The position numbers were made by a program, and so were the translations under genes. A DNA stretch of 64,000 bases, taken from positions 21,457,565 through 21,521,564 of the forward strand of contig NC_092264.1 in NCBI RefSeq assembly GCF_036320965.1. Reading direction: 5' to 3'. The notes beneath the pieces were generated by a model. It had not been told where the DNA came from. It was given only the letters and a program-made list of their open reading frames with translations, and ran no database searches. Shown piece after piece: positions 24,606 to 36,305 of this stretch. Positions within the stretch are counted from its first letter, which is position 1. Each line of letters begins with the position of its first letter. The stretch comes from Panulirus ornatus. Its lineage: Eukaryota; Arthropoda; Malacostraca; Decapoda; Palinuridae.

Positions 24606-27600
24606 TTCCCAGTACATATAATGCTGCAGGTATTGTAGCTTCCACCAGTACATATAATGCTGCAGGTATTGTAGCTTCCTCCAGTACATATACTGCTGCA
24701 GGCATTGTAGCTTCCCCCAGTACATATAATGCTGCAGGTATTGTAGCTTTCCCCAGTACATATAATGCTGCAGGTACTGTAGGTTCTCCAGTACATATAA
24801 TGCTGCAGGTATTGTAGCTCCCCAGTACATATAATGCTGCAGGTACTGTAGCTTCCCCCAGTACATATAATACTGCAGGTATTGTAGCTTCCCCCAATAT
24901 ATATAATGCTGCAGGAATTATGGCTTCCCAAGTACATGTAATGCTGCAGGCATTGTAGCTTCCCCAGTACATATAATGCTGCATGTATTGTAGCTTCCCC
25001 CAGTACATATAATGCTGCAGGTATTGTGTAGCTTCCACCAGTACATATAATACTGCAAGTATTGTAGCTTCCCCCAGTACATATAATACTGAAGGTATTG
25101 TAGCTTCCCCAGTACATATAATGCTACAGGTATTGTAGCTTCCCCAGTACATATAATGCTGCAGGTACTGTAGCTTCCCCCGGTACATGTAATGCTGCGG
25201 GTATTGTACCTTCCCCAATACATATAATACTGCAAGTATTATAGCTTCCCCAGTACATATAATGCTGCAGGTATTATAACTTCCCCCAGTATATATAATG
25301 CTGCAGGTGTTGTAGCTTTCCCAGTACATATTATGTATTGCAGCTTTCCCCAGTACATATAATGCTGCAGGTATTGTGGCTTGCCCCATTACATAAAATA
25401 CTTCAGGTATTGTAGCTTCCCCCCAGTACATATAATGCTGCAGGTATTATGTAGCTTCCCCCAGTACATATAATGCTGCAGGTATTGTAACTTCCCCCAG
25501 TACATATAATGCTGCAGGTACTGTAGCTTCCCTCAGTACATATAATGCTGCAGGTACTGTAGCTTCCCTCAGTACATATAATGCTGCAGGTACTGTAGCT
25601 TCCCTCAGTACATATAATGCTGCAGGTATTGTAGCTTCCCAGTACATATAATGCTGCAGGTATTGTAGCTTTTCCCAGTACATATAATGCTGTGGGTATT
25701 GTAGCTTCCCCCAGTACATATAATACAGCAGGTATTGTAGCTTCCTCCAGTACATATAATGCTGTGGGTAATATGGCTTCCCCCAGCACATATAATGCTG
25801 CAGGTATTGTAGCTTTCCCCAGTACATATAATGCTGCAGGTACTGTAGGTTCCCCAGTGCATATAATGCTGCAGGTATTGTAGCTTCCCCCAATACATAT
25901 AATGTGGGTATTGTAGCTTCCCCCAGTACATATAATGCTGCAGGTATTGTAGCTTCCCCAGTACATATAATACTGGAGGTTTTGTAGCTTCCCCCAAGTA
26001 CATATAATGCTGCAGGTATTATAGCTTCCCCAGTACATGTCATGCTGCAGGTATTGTATCTTCCCCAAGTACATATAATGCTGCAGGTATTGTAGCTTCC
26101 CCAGTACATATAATGCTGCTGGTATTGTGTAGCTTCCCCCAGTGCATATAAAGCTGCATGTATTGTAGCTTCCCCAGTACATATAAAACTGCAGGTATTA
26201 TAGCTTCCCCCAGTACATATAATGCTGCAGGAATTATAGCTTCCCAGTACATATAATGCTGCAGGTATTGTAGCTTCTCCAGTACATATAATGCTGCGGG
26301 TATTGTAGCTTCCCCCAGTACATATAATGCTGTGGGTATTATAGCTTCCCCCAGTACATATAATGATGCAGGCATTGCAGCTTCTCCCATTACATATAAT
26401 GTATTGTAGCTTTCCCCAGTACATATAATGCTGCAGGTATTGTAGCTTCCCCCAGTACATATAATACTGCAGGTATTGTAGCTTCCCCAGTACATATAAT
26501 GCTGCAGTTATTATAGCTTCCCCAGTACATATAATGCTGAGGGTATTGTAGCTTCCCCCAGTGCATATAATGCTGCAGGTACTGTAGCTTTCCCCAGTAC
26601 ATATAATGCTACGGGTAATGTAGCTTCCCCCAGTACTTATAATGCTGCAGGTACAGTACATATAATGCTGCGGGTGATGTAGCTTCCCCAGTACATATAA
26701 TGCTGCGGGTACTGTAGCTTCCTCCAGTGCATATAATGCTGCAGGCATTGTAGCTTCCCCCAGTACATATAATGCTACAGGCATTGTAGCCTCCTCCAGT
26801 ACATATAATGATGCAGGTATTGTAGCTTTCCCCAGTACATATAATGCTGCAGGTATTGTAGCTTCCCCCAGTATATAATAATGCTGCATGTATTGTAGCT
26901 TCCCCAGTACATATAATGCTGCAGGTATATTAGCTTCCCCAGTACATATAATGCTGCAGGTATTGTAGCTTCCCCCAGTACATATAATGCTGCAGGTATT
27001 GTAGTTCCCCATTACATATAATGCTGCGGGTATTGTAGCTTCCCCCAGTACATATGATGCTGCAGGTATTGTAGCTTCCCCAGTACATATAATGCTGCAC
27101 GTATTGCAGCTTGCCCCAGTACATATAATGCTGCAGGTATTGTAGCTTCCCTAGTACACGTAATGCTGCAGGTACTGTAGCTTCCCCCAGTACATATAAT
27201 GCTGCAGGTATTGTAGCTTCTCCCAGTACATATGATGCTGCAGGTACTGTAGCTTCCCCCAGTACATATAATGCTGCAGGTATTGTAGCTTCCCCACTAC
27301 ATATAATGCTGCAGGTATTGTAGCTTCCCCCAGTACACGTAATGCTGCAGGTACTGTAGCTTCCCCCAGTACATATAATACTCCAAGTACTGTACCTTTC
27401 CCAGTACATATGATGCTGCAGGTATTGTAGCTTCCTCCAGTACATATAATGCTGTAGGTATTGTAGCTTCCCCAGTACATATAATGCTGCAGGTACTGTA
27501 GCTTCCCCCAGTACATATAATGCTGCATGTATTGTAGCTTCCCCCTGTACATATAATGGTGCAGGTATTGTAGCTTCCCCAAGTACATATAATGCTGCAT

Positions 27601-28178
27601 GTATTGTAGCTTCCCCCAGTACATATAATACTTCAGGTATTGTAGCTTCCCTCAGTACATATAATGCTGCAGGTATTGTAGCTTTCCCCAGTATATAATG
27701 CTGTATGTATTGTAGCTTCCCCCAGTACATATAATACTGCAGGTATTGTAGCTTCCCCCAGTACATGTAATGCTGCAGGTATTGTAACTTCCCCCAGTGC
27801 ATATAATGCTGGAGGAATTGTAGCTTCCCCGATACATATAATGCTGCGGGTATTGTAGCTTCCCCCAGTACATATAATGTTACAGGTATTGTAGCTTTCC
27901 CCAGTACATATAATGCTGCAGGTATTGTAGCTTCCCCCAGTACATATGATACTGCAGGTATTGTAGCCTCCCCAGTACATATAATGCTGCGGGTATTATA
28001 GCTTCCCCAGTACATACAATGCTGCAGGTATTGTAGCTTCCCCAGTACATATAATGCTGCAGGTACTGCAGCTTCCCCAGTACATATAATGCTGCAGGTA
28101 TTGTAGCTTCCCCCAGTACGTATAATGCTGCAGGTACTGTAGCTTCCCCCACTACATATAAGGCTGCATGTATTGTAG
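24606..28178. repeat. 36-bp tandem repeat array (about 98 units)
   Basis: Unit: TACATATAATGCTGCAGGTA then TTGTAGCTTCCCCCAG, 36 bp with frequent 34-37-bp variants from changes in the C run. Most units keep a CTGCAG hexamer. Because 36 is divisible by three, long spurious minus-strand frames with a 12-residue period (YNTCSIICTGGS-type, up to 521 codons at 25447-27012) run through it. The same region is open in more than one frame and unit-length changes shift the peptide frame, so it is not a protein gene. Confidence 0.95.
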
Positions 28179-28319
28179 CTTTTGGCCTGTTTCATGAAAT
28201 GTACCATCTTGTTTAAGGTGTATCCCTACCCCTCTCTCATATATACCACTCCAAAAACCCATGTACAACACTCACTAAAGTGTATTAATAGCAACTCCAA
28301 CAACCCATGTACAACTCCC

Positions 28320-30090
28320 GCTAAAGTGTATTGCTGCCATAGTGTGTCAACAAGTCAGCCATCATAGTGTGTCAACAAGGCAGCCATCATAGTGTGTCAA
28401 CAAGGCAGCCATCATAGTGTGTCACAACTTGGCCACCATTCTGTGTTAACAAAAGAACTGCCATAGTGTGTCAGCAACTTGGCCACCATTCTGTGTTAAC
28501 AAGTGGATTGCCATAGTGTGTCAGCAAGTCAGCCATCATAGTGTGTCACAACTTGGCCACCACTCTGTGTTAACAAAAGAACTGCCATAGTGTGTCAGCA
28601 ACTTGGCCACCATTCTGTGTTAACAAGTGGATTGCCATAGTGTGTTAGCAAGTCAGCCATCATAGTGTGTCAGCAACTTGGCCACCATTCTGTGTTAACA
28701 AGTGGACTGCCATAGTGTGTCAGCAAGTCAGCTATCATAGTATGTCAGGAACTTGGCCACCATTGTGTGTCAGAGTCAGCTGGCATAGTGTGTCAGCAAG
28801 TTGGCCACCATTCTGTGTTAAGTGGACTGCCATAGTGTGTCAGCAAGTCAGCCATCATAGTGTGTTAGCAACTTGGAAACCATTCTGTGTTAACAAGTGG
28901 ACTGCCATAGTGTGTCAGCAAGTCAGCCATCATAGTGTGTCAGCAAGTCAGCCATCATAGTGTGTCAGGAACTTGGCCACCATTGTGTGTCAGAGAGTCA
29001 GCCGTCATAGTGTGTCAGCAAGTTGGCCACCATTCTGTGTTAACAAGTGGGCTGCATAGTGTGTCAGCAAGTCAGCCATTATAGTGTGTCAGCAACTTGG
29101 CCATCATTCTGTGTTAACAAGTGGGCTGCCATAGTGTGTCAGCAAGTCAGCCATCATAGTGTGTCAGGAACTGGCCACCATTGTGTGTCAGAGAGTCAGC
29201 CGTCATAGTGTGTCAGCAATTTGGCCACCATTCTGTGTTAACAAGTGGACTGCCATAGTGTGTCAGAAACTTGGCCACCATTCTGTGTTAACAAGTGGAC
29301 TGCCATAGTGTGTCAGCAAGTCAGCCATCATAGTGTGTCAGCAACTTTGCCACCATTCTCTGTTAACAAGTGGACTGCCATAGTGTGTCAGCAAGTCAGC
29401 CATCATAGTGTGTCAGCAACTTGGCCACCATTCTGTGTTATTAAGTGGGCTGCCATAGTGTGTCAGCAAGTCAGCCATCATAGTATGTCAGCAACTTGGC
29501 TACCATTCTGTGTTAACAAGTGGGCTGCCGTAGTGTGTCAGCAACTTGGCCACCATTCTGTGTTAAGTGGACTGCCATAGTGTGTCAGCAAGTCAGCCAT
29601 CATAGTGTGCCAGCAACTTGGCTACCATTCTGTGTTAACAAGTGGACTGCCACAGTGTCAGGAGGTCAACCATCATAGCGTGTCAGCAACTTGGCCATCA
29701 CTCTGCATTAACAAGTGGGCTGCCATAGCATGTCAGCAAGTCAGCCATCATAGCCATTCTGTGTTAACAAGTGGGCTGCCATAGTGTGTCGGCAAGCAAG
29801 CCTCAGTGTGTCAGCAAGTCAGCCATCATTGTGTGTTAGCAACTTGGCCACCAGTCTGTATCAACAAGTGGGCTGCCATAGCATTCAGCAAATCAGCCAT
29901 CATATTGTGTCAGCAGGTGAGCCACCAAAGTGTCAGCAACTTGGCCACCATTTTGTGTTCACTAGTGGGCTGCCATAGTGTGTCAGCAAGTCAGCCATCA
30001 TAGTGTGTTAAGTGGACTGCCACAGTGTGTCAGCAAGTCGGCCATCACAGTGTGTTAGGAAGTTGGCCACCATTCTGTGTTAACAAGTGG
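28320..30090. repeat. 25-bp repeat family, 75-bp higher-order form
   Basis: Basic 25-bp unit: CATAGTGTGTCAGCAAGTCAGCCAT type. Through much of this stretch units are arranged as a trimer: one with CAGCAACTTGGCCAC, one with CATTCTGTGTTAACAAGTGG, and one with CAGCAAGTCAGCCAT, giving a 75-bp higher-order repeat. Trimers are often incomplete. Plus-strand pseudo-frames (for example 29245-29580) follow from the period of 75 and are not genes. Confidence 0.9.
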
Positions 30091-31015
30091 GCTGCCATAG
30101 TGTGTCAGGAAGTGGACCTCCATAGTGTGTTAGCAAGTAGGCTTCTATAGTGTGTCTGCAAGTGGGCCTCCATAGTGTGTCAGCAAGTGGGCCTCCATAG
30201 TGTGTCAGCAAGTGGGCCTCCACAGTGTGTTAGCAAGTGGGCCTCCATAGTGTGTTAGCAAGTGTGCCTCCATAGTGTGTCAGCAAGTGGGCCTCCATAG
30301 TGTGTCAGCAAGTGGGCCTCCATAGTGTGTCAGTAAGTGGGCCTCCATAGTGTGTCAGCAAGTGGGCCTCCATAGTGTGTCAGCAAGTGGGCCTCCACAG
30401 TGTGTTAGCAAGTGGGCCTCCATAGTGTGTTAGCAAGTGGGCCTCCATAGTGTGTCAGCAAGTGGGCCTCCACAGTGTGTTAGCAAGTGTGCCTCCATAG
30501 TGTGTTAGCAAAAGGGCTCCCATAGTGTCATCAATAGGGTTTCCATAGTGTGTTAGCAAGTGTACCTCCATAGTGTGTCATGAAGTGGGCCACCATGGAG
30601 TGTTAGCAAGTGAGCTGCCATGGTGTGTGAGGAAGAGGACCACCATAGTGTATTAGCAAGTGAGCTGTCATAGTGTGTTAACAAGAGGACCACCATAGTG
30701 TGTTAGCAAGTGAGCTACCATGGTGTATTAGCAAGAGGATTACCATACTGTGTTAGCAAATGAGCTGCCAGAGTGCATTAGCAAGAGGACCACCATAGTG
30801 CATTAGAAAGTGAGCTGCCATGGTGTGTTAGCAAGTGAGCTGCCATACTGTGTTAACAAGAGGACTACCATAGTGTATCAGCAAGTGAGCTACCATGGTG
30901 TATTAGCAAGAGGACTGCCATAGTGTGTTTGCAAGTGGGGCTCCATAGTGTGCCAGCAAGTGAGCTATCACAGCATGTTAGCAAGTGAGCTGCCATAGTG
31001 TGTTAGCAAGAGGGC
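30091..31015. repeat. 25-bp repeat family, monomeric form
   Basis: Head-to-tail 25-bp units, AGTGGGCCTCCATAGTGTGT then CAGCA or TAGCA. The right part (30540-31015) is more diverged, with GAGCTGCC and AGAGGACCACC variants. Confidence 0.92.
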
Positions 31016-32125
31016 CACTTTTATGTTAGCAAGTGGGCCCCCATAAAGAGTGAGCAAGTGGGCCACTTTAATGTTAGCACGTGGGCCTCCATAAAGAGTG
31101 AGCAAGTGGGCCCCCATAAAGAGATAGCAAGTGGGCCCCCATAAAGAGTGAGCAAGTGGGCCACTTTAATGTTAGCACGTGGGCCTCCATAAAGAGTGAG
31201 CAAGTGGGCCACTTTAATGTTAGCAAGTGGGCCATTTTAATTTTAGCAAGTGGGCCTCCATAAAGAGTGAGCAAGTGGGCCCCCATAAAGAGTGAGCAAG
31301 TGGGCCACTTTAATGTTAGCACGTGGGCCTCCATAAAGAGTGAGCAAGTGGGCCACTTTAATGTTAGCACGTGGGCCTCCATAAAGAGTGAGCAAGTGGG
31401 CCACTTTAATGTTAGCACATGGGCCTCCATAAAGAGTGAGCAAGTGGGCCACTTTAATGTTAGCACGTGGGCCTCCATAAAGAGTGAGCAAGTGGGCCCC
31501 CATAAAGAGCGAGCAAGTGGGCCCCCATAAAGAGTGAGCAAGTGGGCCACTTTAATGTTAGCACGTGGGCCTCCATAAAGAGTGAGCAAGTGGGCCACTT
31601 TAATGTTAGCAAGTGGGCCATTTTAATTTTAGCAAGTGGGCCTCCATAAAGAGTGAGCAAGTGGGCCCCCATAAAGAGTGAGCAAGTGGGCCACTTTAAT
31701 GTTAGCACATGGGCCTCCATAAAGAGTGAGCAAGTGGGCCACTTTAATGTTAGCACGTGGGCCTCCATAAAGAGTGAGCAAGTGGGCCACTTTAATGTTA
31801 GCACGTGGGCCTCCATAAAGAGTGAGCAAGTGGGCCACTTTAATGTTAGCACGTGGGCCTCCATAAAGAGTGAGCAAGTGGGCCACTTTAATGTTAGCAC
31901 GTGGGCCTCCATAAAGAGTGAGCAAGTGGGCCACTTTTATGTTAGCAAGTGGGCCTCCATAAAGAGTGAGCAAGTGGGCCACTTTAATGTTAGCACGTGG
32001 GCCTCCATAAAGAGCGAGCAAGTGGGCCACTTTAATGTTAGCAAGTGGGCCTCCATAAAGAGCGAGCAAGTGGGCCACTTTAATGTTCGCAAGTGGGCCT
32101 CCATAAAGAGCGAGCAAGTGGGCCA
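31016..32125. repeat. 25-bp repeat family, 48-bp dimeric higher-order form
   Basis: Two 24-bp subunits alternate: AGTGGGCCACTTTAATGTTA-GCAC and GTGGGCCTCCATAAAGAGTG-AGCA. The period is 48 bp over most of 31290-32100 (for example 31741 to 31789). A stretch of about 390 bp is itself repeated (31207-31500 resembles 31595-31880). 48 is divisible by three, so both strands stay open for up to 186 codons; these are period artefacts. Confidence 0.93.
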
Positions 32126-33205
32126 CCATAGTGTGTTAGCAAGTAAGCTGCCACAGTGTGTTAGTAAGTGGGCCTTCATAAAATGTGAGCAAGTGGGCTG
32201 CTTTACTGTTTGAGCAAGTGGGTCGCAATAGAGAGTCAGCAAGTGGGCCGCCATAGAAGGTTAGCAAATGTGTCTCCATAGTACAGCGTCAGCAAGTGGG
32301 CTGCCATAGTGTGTCTGCAAGTGGGCTGCCATATTGTGTCAGGGAGTGAGCTGTCATACTGTGTTAGCAAGTGAGCCTCCATAGGGTGTTAGCAAGTGAG
32401 CTGTCATAGTGTGTTAGCAATTGGGCCTCCAAAGTGTGTTAGCAATTGAGCAGTTATAGCATGTTAGATCATGGGTCTCCATAGTGTATCAGCAAGTGGG
32501 CCACCATGATGTGTTAGCAAGTGGGCATCCATAGTGTGTTAGCAAGAGAGCCATCATAGTGTGTTAGAAAGTGGGCCTCCATAGTGTGTCAGCAAGCGGG
32601 CTGCCAAATGTGTCAGCAAGTGGCCCTCCATAGTGTGTCAGCAAGTGGGCTGCTGTAGTGTGTCAGTAAGTGGGCTGCCATGGTGTGTTAGCAAGTGGGC
32701 TTTCATAAAGTGCTAGCAAGTGGGATTCCATAGTGTTAGCAAGTGGGCTGCCATAGTGTGTCAGCAAGTGGGCTGCCACAGAGTTAGCAAGTGGGCCACC
32801 ATAGTGTGTTAGCAAATGGTCTTCCATTGAGTGTTAGCCAGTGGGCCTCCACAGTGTGTCAACAAGTGGGTTGCAATAGTGTGTCAGCAAGTGGGTTACC
32901 ATAGTGTGTTAGCAAGTGGGCCTTCATAAAAAGTTAGCAAGTGGACTTCCATAGTGTGTTAGCAAGTGGGTCTTTATAAAGTATTAGCAAGTGGGCTTCC
33001 ATAGTGTGTTAGCAAGTGATCCTTCATAAAATGTCAGCACATGGGATTCTATAGTGTGTTTACAAGTGAGCTGCCATAAAGTTTCAGCAAGTGGGTCGCC
33101 ATAGAGTGCTAACAAGTTGGTCGCTATAGTGTGTTAGCAAGGGAGCTGCCATAGTTGTGCTAGCAAGTAAACCACCATAGTGTTAGCAAGTGTGCCTCCA
33201 TAGTG
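32126..33205. repeat. 25-bp repeat family, diverged monomeric form
   Basis: 25-bp units of the AGTGGGCTGCCATAGTGTGT-TAGCA type, with many substitutions and small indels. This is the oldest-looking end of the array, adjoining a decayed reverse transcriptase. Confidence 0.88.
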
Positions 33206-33209
33206 TGTC

Positions 33210-34330
33210 AGAAAGAGACCTCTCTAAACCCTCCAAATATTGTCCCATTACTCTCACTTCTGCTAGTTCCACAGTCTTTGAAACTCTCTTAAACCCTCAT
33301 TTTCTCAAACACTTAGAATCCTATTCTTTTATTTCAGACCAGCAGTATGAATTTTGCAGTAATAATCTGTGGTCCTCCTTCTCTTACTGATTTTGTTGAA
33401 ACTTTCGTTGTAGTCCTTGACATCTCCAAAGCATTTGATAGGGTGTGGCTTTCTACTCTACACTCCCTTCTTTAGTTTCATTACTTCTCTCTCTTATCTA
33501 AAGCATAGTTTTCTCTTTTGTCATTCCATTACAGTAGTTGTTGATGGAGTAATTTTCCCCTATCAGTAATGGTGTTCCTCAGGGTTCTGTTCTAACACCT
33601 ACTCTCCTCTCGGTAAATGAGTTTTTCTACTTCGTACCTTATTCACTCACATGCCGATGATTTCACTTTACATACTTCAATTCACTCTTCCTTCCCTTCT
33701 TCCTTTAACTCTCATTCTCTTTCATGTAATGATTATATTTCATTTCTCCATTTATACTTGTGCAATTCCTTGGAGTCGGGAAGCAGTAATCTTGAAAAGT
33801 TTAATAGTATTAAAACACAATTTATTCCCTTCATCTCTGCCTAAGAATCATTTGTTTCAAAACAACACATTTCTGCCTTGTAATATCATCATGTTAAGTA
33901 TAACCTTATCTTCCACTTTATCCTTGAAATGCCACACAAGCAACATCACAAAGTCTGATTCCCAAAAGCTGGGAGTGTTGTATAAGTGCCATAATTATTT
34001 TTCTTGTGAGCAGTTATTTCATTTCTATAAGGGTTTTATATACCCAGGTATGGTATACTGCTCACACATCTGGTGTAGCATAGCCTTTACCTCTATCACC
34101 TATAGCAGATTCACAAACTTTCCATTTCATCAATTTTCCTGGCATCACCTCTCTGCAACCTCCCCTTTCCATATGCCATAATGTTGCTGCTCTCTCTTTA
34201 TTCTGTAGGTCATACTTTGTCTGCATGTGTCCCCACCCACAAGATTTGGACCCACATCATGCACCTGTCCAATGCTTCCCAAGGTTTGTGTGTAGAGACG
34301 AGCCAATTGAGGCTTGTTGTTCCATTAAAT
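33210..34330 (+). pseudogene. Jockey-like LINE reverse transcriptase, decayed
   Basis: Across several frames the plus strand gives reverse transcriptase blocks in order: SKYCPITLTS (from SNYRPI-LTS), VFETLLNPHFLKHLESYSFISDQQYEF split over 33270-33355, VVLDISKAFDRVW (palm motif A, near 33410), VVVDGV, GVPQGSVL (near 33570), HADDFTLH (motif C, near 33645, in place of YADD), then KLGVLYKCHNYFS and YCSHIW near 33970-34075. Frameshifts and stops are numerous, so it cannot encode an active enzyme. It is distinct from both the fragment at 11690 and family A. Its left end is fused to the 25-bp array and its right end grades into a 48-bp array. Confidence 0.85.
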
Positions 34331-34371
34331 GGCTGAGCTGTGGCATTTTCATCTTTACCTCTCCTTTTAAG

Positions 34372-35045
34372 CTTTCTCTAAGAGTCTGGTCAACAAACAC
34401 ATGCACAGCCCATAAATTTCTTTCTTTAAGAGTCTGGTCTACAAACACCTGCACAACCCATAAATTTCTTTCTTTAAGAGTCTGGTCTACAAACACCTGC
34501 ACAACTCATAAATTTCTTTCTTTACGTGTCTGGTCTACAAACACCTGCACAACCCATAAATTTCTTTCTTTAAGAGTCTGGTCTACAAACACCTGCACAA
34601 CCCATAAATTTCTTTCTTTAAGGGTCTGGTCTACAAACACCTGCACAACCCATAAATTTCTTTCTTTAAGAGTCTGGTCTACAAACACCTGCACAACCCA
34701 TAAATTTCTTTCTTTAAGAGTCTGGTCTACAAATACCTGCACAGCCCATAAATTTCTTACTTTAAGAGTCTGGTCTACAAACACATGCACAGCCCATAAA
34801 TTTATTTCTTTAAGAGTCTGGTCTATAAACACCTGCACAACCTATAAATTTCTTTCTTTTAGAGTCTGGTCTACAAATACCTGCACAGTCCATAAATTTC
34901 TTTCTTTAAGAGTCTGGTCTACAAACACATGCACAGCCCATAAATTTCTTTCTTTAAGAGTCTGGTCTATAAACATCTGCACAGCCAATGATTTTCTTTC
35001 TTTAAGAGCCTGGTCAACAAACACCTGCACAGGCCATAAATTTTT
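34372..35045. repeat. 48-bp tandem repeat array (14 units), open in frame
   Basis: Unit: AAGAGTCTGGTCTACAAACA, CCTGCACAACCCATAAATTT, CTTTCTTT; exactly 48 bp in every unit I checked, with no indels. On the plus strand it forms a 16-residue repeat (SLRVWSTNTCTTHKFL type) inside an open frame at 34225-35151 (308 codons) that enters from the decayed LINE. The minus strand is also open in stretches (VFVDQTLKERNLWVVQ type). With no promoter, homologue or initiation context I recognise, I treat it as a minisatellite whose length is a multiple of three. A real repetitive protein is possible but less likely. Confidence 0.85.
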
Positions 35046-36305
35046 CTTTTTCTCTTACTTTTTTAATTCACTCAAGATTGACTTTAGTGGGGGCATGTTA
35101 TGGAAATATTATGTCAGTCATAAAAAAAAAGTCATTATTAACTCTTATTAATATAGTCCTTCTTCTTCATTGAACTTCATAATTCTTCTGAGTTCACTAA
35201 TCAAACACCAGCTCTACTTTCAGGAAAATCAATTCTGGTTACGAAGGGAAATGAGAGCCAGCATGGTTGTTGGGGCAAACAACTTTGCCCCCTCCTTGAA
35301 AGGTAACAACCCAGCAAAGCCTTGTCCCTCTCTTTTTTAACTTGTTAAAGAACCTACTAGAAAAACGAAACCTGCAGAGTGAAGCAAAATACATGTAGTT
35401 CATCATGTAATGACGAGCAAGTCAGGACGAGGATTTTCACTTAAAATTTCAAAAAAGTTGAGATGTGAAAAAAGAGAAGCTTGGATCTGGGCCTGCATGC
35501 CTTGATGATCCTGGTCCCAAGGTAATGACATCCCTTCCCCTGTTCCTTCTTCCCATCAGGCCTACTCGTTACTTTAGCCCTAAAAGCTTAACTTCTTTAA
35601 ATTACAGTTTTAACTCTTTCCAGTGATCTTTGCCATATCTAGAAACCTACTTTTTTCTTCCAAACTGTACTTGCCATTTCCTGCACTATATTACTCAGAG
35701 CAACAGTAATTTACTTAACCTTCAGTACTTTCTGATATTTCTCAGGTTCCTTTACCCCATCAAATGTCATAACCAAGCTCTGTAAAAAAATTTGGGCTTC
35801 CAACTTGGCCATTTTCCAAATTCCTCTTTATGAACAACAAAATATTCCCCTGCGGAGAGCATCTGCTTTCACCTTGTTGCCATGCTTAAGACGATGTTAT
35901 ATCTATAGTAAATCTGTGATTAAAGCATGGATTTCACGAGCCTTCTCAATTTACATTTGTGCTCAGCAGTAAGAGACTTAAACCTATGTTAAACAAAACC
36001 TAGAAAATCAACAATTGCTCTTGCAACTTTAGAGTTTTTGGTATGCAATCAAAAGAAGGCTTCTCCATTCAGTTAAAAGTTCTTTTTATGTAGGTAAAAT
36101 AAGGAAATGATTATTTTCTATCTATATTTTGTATGTGTGCTCAGTTCTTGCTAAACATGGAACAAATGTTTAAATTCCTACTTGGTAAACCGCAACACCA
36201 AAGAACATAAAACAACACAAGAAATGGTCCAGACAAAAATACCTGTTCTATCTTCACTACTGGCTTCGTAATCTAAAATCCAAATCGCTTAGCATGTAGA
36301 CGTTC
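35046..36305. other. No recognisable feature
   Basis: About 1.26 kb of unique-looking AT-rich sequence between two arrays. There is no open frame of note, no repeat structure and no motif I recognise. Confidence 0.5.

Noticed and set aside
24589..28207. Long minus-strand open frames (up to 521 codons) with a 12-residue repeat
   Set aside because: The 36-bp unit is a multiple of three, so any stop-free unit gives an open frame; several frames are open at once and unit-length changes move the peptide between frames.
31074..32254. Open frames on both strands in the 48-bp array (MAHLLTLYGGP and STWASIKSEQVGHFNV types)
   Set aside because: Same period artefact; both strands are open over the same bases and no start context or homology is recognised.
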